The translations under genes were made by a program, and so were the position numbers. Below the pieces are notes generated by a model, which was not told the origin of the DNA, did no database searches, and was given only the letters and a program-made list of their open reading frames with translations. A DNA stretch of 64,000 nucleotides from Toxorhynchites rutilus septentrionalis (Eukaryota > Arthropoda > Insecta > Diptera > Culicidae): assembly GCF_029784135.1 (NCBI RefSeq), contig NC_073745.1, positions 82,803,650-82,867,649 on the forward strand, written 5' to 3'. Below are positions 54,458 to 64,000 of this stretch, one piece after another; the stretch's first letter is position 1, and each line of letters starts with the position of its first letter.

Positions 54458-55900
54458 TACCACCAACTTTTTCAACTGTTTCAATAGTTTATTTTTTATC
54501 AAAGATAATTTGTTTGAATCGATTCCTTACCAAGTTTCCACAGCCTTTTAAAGGGTTAAGCCAGAGTTGCCAAGTGTATTGAACAGAAATCTTTATATTG
54601 GAAAATCGAAAGTCTTGATTTGTCTGGATTTTTTTATATTGAATTGCGAATTTTATTGAACATTTTCACGAGAACGTCGTTCGATGTGTGTGGAAGCGGA
54701 CACGGTTTGCTGACGAGCAATGACAACGAAGTGTCTTTCTCAGGGCAGATGAAGAAGGAGTTTGGATTGAGTTTGTCCACAAGGGCCCTTCTCAGAACTA
54801 GAACTGTAAAATTTTAATGTCTCTATATTTCAACACAATCAATCAATCAACACTGTAAAACATGATTTAACAGTTATTTTTTCTCATCATATATCGACGC
54901 ATTATACTTAAACTTGATGGTTGCAGACATGTGCACCAAACCATTTTTTTCGGTGTTTAGTAAGTTGTGGCAAAAACTTTACCCCAAAACATGACAACAT
55001 TGGTTCACTCATCCGGAGACTAGTCTGAAAAATCAACATTACGCAGCTCTCTGAATTCCTCATCAATTGGCTGAATTTGGCTGAATTTTCATTCCTCTGG
55101 GAACCAGAGTAGAAAAATTTCCATTGGGCCTAAAAATGGCTTGATGTTGTCTTCTGATGCATGGTCCAGCATGGTCAGATTTATCATAACCGAGTCATGG
55201 AAGTTGAAGTAGACGTATTATGTATTTTGTTTATCAAACGCATCTTTATTCAGCTGTTTTAGCGTTTGCATGAACTCTTTTGTGAAAAAATATCCAATAC
55301 CGTGCGGAAAAATCGTGAAATGCTCGAATGAAGAATCGGTAGGACTCTCGCTTAATAAGTTAATCATTGTGAGTATGTATGACAAAAATGTCGAATGAAT
55401 ATTAGTCTACCACTTGGGCGTTCTCAACATGATTAATATGTTTCACAAATCCAAGGCAGATTCGGAGTGGATCATATCTGACAGGCACTCTTTGCATCAC
55501 TGCTTCCAGTGAGAGCTAGTCGCGTATGGATGCAGCAATTTCAAGGGTTTCAATTCAAGAATTTCCTGAATCAGTAGTCCGCAAGGGACTGCTTCTAAGA
55601 CAGCTAGTGGTTTGCCTCATTTCATCTGGGATATGCTTACACGCATACGAAGAGAATGAGGCAGAACTATAGCAAATACTCTTCATGATGAAAAACGATG
55701 GACAATCTCTTTTAAGCAAGCTTATATTTAACAGCCATGACAACATCATGATCCGGTAGATTAACGCGATATTCGAGATGTATTAATTGGTGCCTGCTTA
55801 CTGGCTGCTGTTATGCTCAATACAACACATGATTTATTATCTTGGATGCTCAGGGAACATACCTTATTCGGCCCCAAAATCGAAGCTAGCTGCTCAAGCA
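54458..55900. other. No gene recognised
   Basis: Short frames only. 55555-55749 (minus) has a Ser/Cys-rich frame without recognisable motif. Confidence 0.35.
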
Positions 55901-55904
55901 TACA

Positions 55905-56325
55905 AAAGCGCATGTATTTATCTATATAAATATAAATGGAAGGCCAAATGTGTTGGTAAGCGGAAAACCCGAGGAAGAGATGGTTCGATTTGGGCCATCA
56001 TTGTTTTGTTGTATTCGTCTCTCCATGTAGATCCATATAGCGGAGTGAAAAATCGTAAATTTTTCGGAAAACTCTGTTGCAAGGTCGGAAAATTCGGGAA
56101 TTTGAATTTCCATATGTTATACAATTAAATCATGATAAGCGTTGTTAGTCCATTTGATGTTTGCGTTATCGAAAATGATTTTTGTTCGAAAGCAAAAATG
56201 GATTTCAAGCGAAATAACGCACTCCTATATCTTCTATCTATATAAATAAAAATGGAAGGCCGAATGTGTAGGTAAGCGGAAAACCAGAAGAAATGGTCCA
56301 ATATGAGCCGTCTTCATTTTGTTGT
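55905..56325. repeat. Two copies of a ~100-bp repeat
   Basis: 'atataaataaaaatggaagg' type start followed by 'gccgaatgtgtaggtaagcg' and 'gaaaacc(c/a)gaagaa' occurs at ~55918-56030 and at ~56228-56330. Resembles the 'tatataaaaatgga' starts of widespread insect repeats; type unknown. Confidence 0.55.
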
Positions 56326-56529
56326 ATTGGTTTATTGCCTCTTAGATCAATGTTATGTTATGTTTAAAATTTTGAAATTTTATCAAACATGTATTCCACG
56401 TAACGGAGAAACATGTTATCTGCAAGTGAATCAAAAATCTTGAACGAATATTGTGTCTGATAATAATTGTATATTATAATGACGAGTTTTGGTAGAAGTA
56501 ATAGGAAAATTATAGTAAAAGTAAATTGT

Positions 56530-56615
56530 GAGGGGCCAATTAGAGGATACATCAATGGCGAGTTCTGCGATTGAACCCACGAACGTTCGCTTAGTAAGAA
56601 AACGCGAATGTTCGA
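56530..56615 (-). repeat. SINE tRNA-head-like scrap
   Basis: On the minus strand tactaagcgaacgttcgtgg followed by gttcaatcgcagaac resembles the B-box part of the S2 SINE head (agtaagcgatcgatcgtgag…). Too short to classify. Confidence 0.45.
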
Positions 56616-58245
56616 ATGAGTTCATATCAGAAAAATAAATTTGGTGAGATGAAGATCGCCGGAGCATCTAGTTTAGGAATTCAAATGAAAATTTGTTACG
56701 TAACGATCACGGCAGACCACCCTCCCCCCCTTCCTTATGTCACATTAACATATTATTTAATACGTCACACATCAAGTGACTTCACTACTCTGCTGAGCAT
56801 TCTAGCGCCCTATGTTATGCAATTACACCACGAGTGAGACTCGATGCTGTACGGGAAAGGTCCACCTGGACCTCCCTTCCCCTCTTCTTGCGTAACGTAG
56901 TTTTTGCGTGCTATGCCTTTTTCTAAATTCATGTAGGGGAACCGCGGGTAATACGGACAGTGGGGGTAATATGGACATTACATTTTGAATTTCAGATTTC
57001 TGTTAATGAGAACATCTTCTACATGTTATTCTATAATATTTAAGCCATATTTTCCGCATCAGCTTACCATCGGGGAGTATGGCATACCCTCGATCAGAGC
57101 AATTTTCTCGCTTTTGGTCGTCAACAATCTCCCGAGAGAAATAGCTTGTTTGTGAGGGATGCCAGATTATTTTTTCAAATATCTCTGCATGGCACGAATG
57201 AATGTCTTCAAATGTAATCATAATGAACAAAAATGAGCAAACCATCACGATATTTCTAAATCATGTTCGATAAATCACACAAACAATTGCTTTCACATAC
57301 TTTGAAATAACCTCAGTATGTTTTCACCAAATTAAATGTCTTGACAACGAAAACATGTTCTCACATCTGGCATCTATATTATGTGCTCAGAGAATGCAGG
57401 AAAACAAGAGCGCGGACTGGAGAATTAATGCACGAATACTGGGAGAACACGCTCACCGGAGGAACGGTTTCTTCTCTTCGCTGGTGGGCATGAAGGGAAT
57501 AGATTGATGGAATCTCTCATTCATACAAGCTGTTTCTGAGCCATATTGTCTCTGAGAGAAACAACTCATTGGCATAATATACTTCTGCTGGGCCATTTAA
57601 CACCGTGTGATTGGAAATTTAGAATTTGGGCGCCTTACAAAATAAAATTCGTAGCACTTCTGTTATTCAGTATCTAAAATATAGAACGAGTACATATGAC
57701 TGAGGGTTAACTAATCTACGTACTGACGTAGTTGTTACCTTTATTTTTAGAGCACGGTCAAGATAAATCCATTCTCGCTTAGGGGGTGCGTATTACACAC
57801 TTCTCCTATATAAGGAAAAGTAAATTCATTTTTGAGTGGAAAAACTTAAATCTAGTTTACTTTTCAAAAAATAAAAACATTACATTAACTCATTCGGAGA
57901 AAAAAAGTGTTGCAGAAATCACTACTGACAAAACCGAATAACTTTCATATCGTGGTCCTATTCTACCGATACCCTTAAATTGCCATTGATATTAATTGGA
58001 AGATAGAATAATCTTCGATATTTCAAGGATTTCTCGCTTCCAGTGTACTAACGAGGTTCTGCTTTTGCTTGGATGAACCGGCAACTATTCTGTAAGTGGT
58101 TTCAAAATCAGTTTGTTCCGGAAGTTTGTCAGATTATAACAAAAAACTAGAACCTAAAGCCGTTTTATTAATATGATGGATAACTACACTGCGCGCCATT
58201 GAGGGGATTACATTTTCTCTGATAATAGATTAACATGAGCTTTCT

Positions 58246-58449
58246 CCACAAATGCCGGATATAATATCTATTGCTCAACCAATAGACCAGGGAATAATTC
58301 GATATATTAAAATTAATCTACCTAGAAAATTGGAAATGTCATTCATGTTTAATTCAGAAAGACTGAGCAAGGCACTAAAAACGTTGAAAGATGTATTATT
58401 TTGGATTTTATTTAATCAGCCCCAATCACCAAATCTTGAAAGCGAATAG
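58246..58449 (+). pseudogene. pogo transposase DDE C-terminal remnant
   Basis: PDIISIAQPIDQGIIRYIKI corresponds to the segment of pogo/Tigger transposases that carries the third acidic residue (…TS..QP.DQG.I…). It continues to NSERLSKALKTLKDVLFW and stops at 58449. The upstream catalytic residues were not found. It is consistent with the flanking pogo-like ends. Confidence 0.75.
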
Positions 58450-58649
58450 GTATGGTGCAGTTAATAAATACTCTGTCATACTTACCTACTCCTGAAACCC
58501 GAACTCGAGGAGGAAAGAATGTGTCACAGTGTCACATGTTATCAGTATACAGTCATTCGTGAAAAATTGTGATTTTGTTCTTTATCGCAAAACATTTTTT
58601 TTTATTGTTTTTACCATTTAAAATGGGTGGTCCGAAAATTCAACTTTTC

Positions 58650-59660
58650 TCCCCTTTTTCCAAAAATGCCCTTTTTTTAAAATTCATAACTTTTGAACTA
58701 CTGTACCGATTCTACATATCAAAATAAATATTCGAACAAAAATTGGATTTTGTTTTTGTGATTATTGATTATATAATTTTTGTTTTATAGTTTACACGGT
58801 CTCGGGAACAAGGGCACTATTTTTTAAATATTTTTTCTTGAAACCTGAGGATTTTTACATTACATATCCAAAAATCAGAGAGGTGTTATTTTTTTTTGTT
58901 TTTGACTTATTATTTTTCAAAGAATTCATTCAGACGATCAGTTGATTCAGGTGATCGATATATCAAATTGAAGCCAAGAAGGTAGTCTTCTTTGAATTTT
59001 CTGATTTTGTTTTCGTAGTTATTGATTATATGTGGTTTTCATAGTTTACAAGATTTAAAAACCAAGGGCGCAATTTTTGAAATTGAAAGCTGAGGTTTTT
59101 TACATAACACATTTAAAAATCAGAAAGGTGTAATTCTTCGTTTTTGAGTTATGATTTTTTAAAGTTTATATGTCTTCAGTCTTATTGCAGTATTTCTGTA
59201 CGACTAGACAAGATCTATGCGACTAGGATTCAGTTTTTTCGCAAAATATTCTTTCAAAAAAGAATAGCTTATCAACTTCAATTTGACATATCGATCATCT
59301 GAATCGGTCCAATACCCAAGAATTTTTGAAAAAAAATCATTTTTGGAAAAAAGGGGAAAATGATTCTTTGCACCATCGATTAAATCAGAAAAATCATAAC
59401 TTAAAAACTAAAGCAAAAATCTCTCATATATTTTTATATTTTATGTAAAAAAACTCAGTTTTCAAGAAAAAATATAGCGCCCTTGGTCCCGACTCCATGT
59501 AAACTATAAAAAACAAGACAATCAACAATCACGAAAACAAAATCCATTGTTTTCGCAAGTATGATATTTGTTCGAAGAAGATTAGCTCATTGGATTAATT
59601 TGATATATCGATCTAAATCGGTGAAGCAGTTCGAAAGTTATGAATTTTTGAAAAAATGCT
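58650..59660. mobile_element. Palindromic repeat P2, A-A-A' layout
   Basis: Left arm ~58655-58900, direct partial copy ~58925-59160, inverted arm ~59300-59660. Common blocks: ttcataactttt/cgaact, gattattgatta, atagtttaca, aacaagggc/accaagggcgc, tttttacata. No ORF. Unrelated in sequence to P1 but the same architecture. Confidence 0.78.
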
Positions 59661-60192
59661 GTATAGAGAATGGGCAATTAGAAAGAATTTAATATATTGA
59701 TTTTGAGGAAGATGAAGAAGTAAGTGAATGCATACAGATGTCAATTGGAAATATCAACTCTAAAATATGCAATCGAATAACATCAGCATGAGACAATTCA
59801 CACAGAATGGCAGTCAATAATTCGAGTTATAAGAATGAATGCTCAGAACAAATCACTTTTTCAGCTCGTTTACTGTTTTTAGGAAATATTCGAGAAATTA
59901 CTATGAGAATAGCTTTGCAACACTAATCTCAATATGCATTGTGTAAACAAATGTTGTATTACAGCTCATGTGATGAATAATGTAATGAATGTTGTTCTAT
60001 ATATTTTGCATGTCACAGGGAAAAAAGTGTTTAAATTTTACATATTGGAGATAAAACATAGATTTTTTTACGAAAAAACCTGTTTCGAATATATCACGTT
60101 TCCATTATATCACGCGAATTTCGTTTTGACTGTGATATTATCGAGACGTTACTGTATTATGCAAATAGACGTATTTATCATGTACTTGCAAT

Positions 60193-61031
60193 CAGGGCTC
60201 GAAATTTTCGAAGATGAAAAATTAATATCGACTATCCTCTCAGTCGTTTCGCTTCGACTAGCACTACTTCGGCATTCACCGTCAACATAATTTGCATTGA
60301 CTAGAAAATGAATTGACTAGCTACGAGAGTGAGGATGACTGATGAACTAGTCCAATCAGTGGTTATTCTAACTGACGGGACTAATGAATACAAATCTGCC
60401 TCTTCATTCTACTGACTTCAATCCACATTTCTACTCCCCTAGGAACGAAATTGTTACCCGCGTACGCAATCTTATTTTTACGTCCATATAAAGAGGAACG
60501 AAAAATTGATTTCTGATGCAAAAAGTAGTTACCTCATTGATGGACGGTTTATTGTCTACCCATCGTGAATTCAAAGAACTTAGACAGTTATCAGGTATGC
60601 TAGAAAGGTCCTCGCGTTAGTATTAGTAAATAGCGTGCAAAACAGCGCACACACACTGCACGCTATTTTCTACGTGTGAGTAATTTTCGTGTACGATACA
60701 AAAAAATATAGCTCATCTGTAGCGTATGTCAAACCACGTTGAACTCAAACATCGATGCATGCATACATGATACATGGAAGAGAGAGAGGGACGAATTCGT
60801 TTTGGGGGAAGCCACTTCAAAATGCTATGAAGACAATTTGACAGGGAAGAATGAAATGATATAGTCGAGTCGTAGAGGGGGAAAGCGACTAAACGTCCGA
60901 CTGACTGTTTAGTCGTTTTGGCGGAGAAACTCCGTGAAGAAGCCAAAAGTCATTTCCAACTGAATACGGAGGGGAATTTCCCCAATAGTCAGCTGACTAT
61001 CCTCAGTTGAATATGACTTTGCTGAGCCCTG
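60193..61031. mobile_element. hAT-like MITE, 839 bp
   Basis: Ends cagggctc and gagccctg with a perfect 8-bp target duplication cttgcaat at 60185-60192 and 61032-61039. Subterminal repeats of the 'gactatcctc(t)cagt' type occur near both ends. No transposase. Nested in the pogo-like element, so younger. Confidence 0.88.
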
Positions 61032-61292
61032 CTTGCAATGTTAGAATGAAATGTATTTCATTTTGTTTAAAACTTTTTTAATTTTTTATATTTCGATAAC
61101 CAAACATCACACCGGTCAAAATTACAAGTTTGGTAGAAATAGGTATACGGTGATAAAAACTCGAAATTATGCGACACCATGCATATTTTGTTTCCTCCTT
61201 TTGAGACTCAATTGGTTTATGAGAGATATCTTATGGCTTCTAGCTTTCCTGCTCAGATACTCCCATAGTGTCCGTATTACTCCCACCTCCCC

Positions 61293-62019
61293 TACTCTTG
61301 TTAAACTTAAAAGCGAGGCAACGAAAAGTAGAAAATTCTAAAATACGAACGGAATTCATTTCTGTACATGTGTATTTTCTGCAACCAGGATTTCTGATCA
61401 ATTTCACTTTGGAGCACGGTATTCGTTCTCCGGCTCTTGTAAAACCCCATCGTAGAGACCCAAAATGAAATCGTTTTATCACATTGATGCTTGTTAGATT
61501 TGGAAAATTTCAAGGATTTAACATTGCAGTAACCTTGAGGATCGAATCATTGAAATTGGTTCTCTCAATCTGCTTGTTCATTCTTCGTGTTATGAATTTA
61601 ACTATCGAAAAATCTGTACCAACAAAAATCTGTAATCTGTACCGAAAAAATCTGTACCTTTCCAGATAAATCTGTATGTTTGCCAACACTGCTCGCAAAT
61701 AAGAGAATAGAGATAAGAGCCCGGATCTGTAAAGTTCGGGCCGTATATTTTATTTTGAAAGAAGAGTCTATAATGTAATAATTTATTTCTGTCATTGAAA
61801 AATTCATTCATGAAGCATTGGTTCGACTCGTGTAACCATCTGTGTGATTCCGAAATCGGAGTTCAAATAACAAATCTGAACAAATTGATAGGAACTGAAT
61901 TTATTTACTTGTTATAATATTCACGACTAGCCTTCCCGGCAAACTTCGTCCCACCTGAAATTTGTTTTTTGCTATCAATACCTTCAAACATTCACTTTTT
62001 TATTCATTTGTGTGACAAC
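61293..62019. other. No gene recognised
   Basis: 61600-61680 contains three or four copies of aatctgtacc in a short run. Nothing coding. Confidence 0.35.
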
Positions 62020-62800
62020 CTACCCTTAGAGAGAGAGAGGAGGAGTGTCGAACCGCCATTAAAACATTTATTGCATCCTGAAACCTCCACATGCCAAATT
62101 TGGTTTCGTTTGCTTGAATAGTTCTCGAGTTATGCAGAAATTTGTGTTTAATTTGTATGGGAGACCCCCTTAGAGAGGGGGGAGGAGTATCGAACCACCT
62201 TAGGAATGTTTCTTCCCCATAAAACCTTCACATGCCAAATTTAGTTCCGTTTGCTTGATTAGTTCTTGAATTATGCGGAGATTTATGCTTCATTTGTATG
62301 GCAGCCCCCTACCCCCTCAGAGAGACGGGAGGAGTGTCTATTCGCCATAGAAACGTTTTGTGTCCCCTAATACCTTCGCATGCCAAATTTGGTATTTTCT
62401 TGATTAGTTTTCGAGTCATGCAGAAAAGTTTCCTTTCATTTGTATGGCAGCTCCCACTTAGAGAGGGGGTGGAGTGTCTAACCACCGTGAAAACATTATT
62501 GTGCCTTAAAACCTTCATATGCCTAATTTGGTTCAATTGCTTGATTAATTCTCGAGTAATGCAGAAATTTGTGTTTCATTTGTATGGCAGCCTCCCCTCA
62601 GAGAGGAGGGTGGAGTGTCTAACCATCGTGAATGTACCTAATTTGGCTTCATTTACTTGATTTGTTTTCGAGTAATACAAAAATTTGTGTTCCATTTGCA
62701 TGGTTTCGTTTGCTTCATTAATTCTCGAGTAATGCAGAACTTTGTGTTTCATTTGTATAGAGGGGGGAGGGGTCTCAAACTATCATGAAAACCTTCCCCG
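62020..62800. repeat. ~140-bp tandem array, about six units
   Basis: Each unit has 'catttgtatggcagccccc', 'cttagagaggggg(a/t)ggagtgt', 'catgccaaatttggtt' and 'gattagttctcgagttatgc'. 'agagagg' blocks occur near 62025, 62173, 62320, 62462, 62600 and 62760. Later units are shorter. Confidence 0.9.
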
Positions 62801-64000
62801 GCCCCAAAAATAGATATGTTCGAAGCGGAAAACGTCGAATTCAAGACTTTTTCAGCATTTATAAAAATGCGATTTTAAATATCTATGACCCCGTTTCATT
62901 AGAACGGTTTCGGAAGACTTTTCAAAAATATAGGATAAAGTTTTAGTAAATAATCAACTTGTTGCATGACATGATGAATTGCTGAAGAATTGAGAAGAAC
63001 AGAGTATAATGACTCATATATCAAAATATATTGCTCCGTCCCACTGGTTTTCCACGCAATGGGTGCACCAAAATGCTGTCTATCTCAAGTAAATTATGAT
63101 TTATGTATGGTTTATTGGAATTGTGCCTGTGCAATAAGTTATATGAAATCTCCCCATCGTTAAACTCTCGACTCATAAAATTCTTATAAACCATTGAATC
63201 GATCCAACGATAAATCTGTCTAATTTTATATAACATGTGAAAAACACGTACCTCTCAATACATCCGTGCCTCATCACGATGCCTGGTATAAAACTTTCTA
63301 CTGAAGGAGAAAGGTGAAAAATCAAGTCCGCGGTGAAGTTCAAGAGGATGAATACGTTAAAGATGCGTATTGTAACCGAGGATCATTTCTCTTTCATCAG
63401 CTGCTGTGGGTTCGTTCCACATGAGTAAAGAGACATTGCCCTCGGACTATTTATAAAAGATCCGTCGAAAAAATTTCCTTTTTGCTTCGGTTTGTTTTTC
63501 CGCTCGTACATACCCCCACGTTGTGACATCAAGTGAAATAAAAAATGCCATTTCTAAACTTCACATCAAGCAGCACGACCCACGCGATTTTCTAGTAGGG
63601 TACTGCTGAGTGGAACACATCGACTGCGGCTCACCAACAACACGTGTGCCCTTGGACCAACCACAGGCTGAAACATTGCACTTGAAAACATTCGTGAATA
63701 TCGAAAAACGAACAGCATTAATGGGATATAATTTTCATTCTCGGTATGTTTAACTTACTAATTTGAATTTGGGTCACGTCTCAATGAGTTAGAATTTGCG
63801 CCAAAATTTGTGTACATTTTTCGTAATCAGCATCCCACTGATTCAGTGCAGAATAATGGCACTACTTGTTGACTACTGGCGTAAAATGAATGAAAATAAA
63901 CTAACAAACATTTTAACCACTGAACATTGCCCACAATGTTGACCCTAGCCGGCAACATTTCCAACAAGTGGAAACTGCTATCGACTTCAATCATCGAATT
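62801..64000. other. No gene recognised; possible TATA-like site
   Basis: A TATA-like ctatttataaaaga lies at ~63448-63461, followed ~80 bases later by an ATG frame of only 16 codons. Possible promoter and first exon of a gene beyond the window; weak. Confidence 0.25.

Larger units (their letters stand above)
56936..61292 (+). mobile_element. pogo-like transposon, 4.36 kb, with nested repeats
   Basis: Inverted ends ggggaaccgcgggtaatacg and ggggaggtgggagtaatacg (read inward), each followed by gac, with TA at 56934-35 and 61293-94. Contains a pogo-type DDE remnant, the P2 palindrome and an 839-bp hAT-like MITE. Most of the original coding sequence is no longer readable. Confidence 0.72.

Noticed and set aside
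62020..62800. Repeated blocks considered as a CRISPR or gene cluster
   Set aside because: Whole units repeat including the intervals; no variable spacers and no coding frame across units.

Overview
The window looks like mosquito DNA, most probably Aedes or a close relative. It is AT-rich and gene-poor, packed with nested transposable elements. It carries ITmD37E-type (DD37E) mariner copies, I-clade and CR1/Jockey-group LINEs, tRNA-headed SINEs, pogo, hAT and Tc1 relics, and one Ty3/gypsy element. The species call is inference from this repeat content; nothing here is bacterial.

Host gene. I find one convincing host gene: a facilitated trehalose/sugar transporter (Tret1-like, MFS) on the plus strand. 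Five coding exons lie at 34070-35771. A 14-codon first exon is predicted at 22913-22954, joined in phase and giving 499 aa. If correct, intron 1 is 11.1 kb and filled with repeats.

Layout. 1-3405: Ty3/gypsy element, minus strand (RT, Gag, leader with a ~77-bp array, 202-bp 5' LTR), inserted in a LINE fragment that runs to ~4432. 4.4-5.5 kb: a direct-repeat-flanked insert, an I-LINE endonuclease scrap and a Tc1-like scrap. 7.5-14.9 kb: two copies of one non-autonomous DNA element (family X, 8-bp target duplications, internal ~95-bp tandem repeats) in opposite orientation, with two minisatellite arrays between them and an ITmD37E copy inside the second. 15.4-19.7 kb: 5'-truncated I-clade LINE (EN-RT-RNase H), broken by an 8-bp duplication, a 113-bp insertion with 26-bp duplications, a SINE and a frameshift. 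22.9-35.8 kb: transporter gene with intronic family X copies, SINEs, a pogo MITE and foldbacks. 36.7-38.6 kb: long palindromic repeat with A-A-A' layout. 38.8-41.3 kb: pogo-like relic containing a second ITmD37E copy. 41.67-42.89 kb: mariner-like element broken by a SINE. 43.6-48.1 kb: LINE with both ORFs open. 48.4-50.3 kb: second LINE with dead RT. 53.9-54.4 kb: complete 497-bp SINE. 56.9-61.3 kb: large pogo-like element holding a palindromic repeat and an 839-bp hAT-like MITE. 62.0-62.8 kb: ~140-bp tandem array.

How things fit. The transposons make no cooperative system; their value is as a stratigraphic record, since many insertions have readable target-site duplications that order them. 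I saw no CRISPR array, rRNA gene, true tRNA gene or new biochemical system. The most unusual observations are the hairpin-loop micro-inversion that removes the catalytic Glu of one ITmD37E transposase, the A-A-A' palindromes at two unrelated loci, family X with its internal tandem arrays, and an intact-looking two-ORF LINE.
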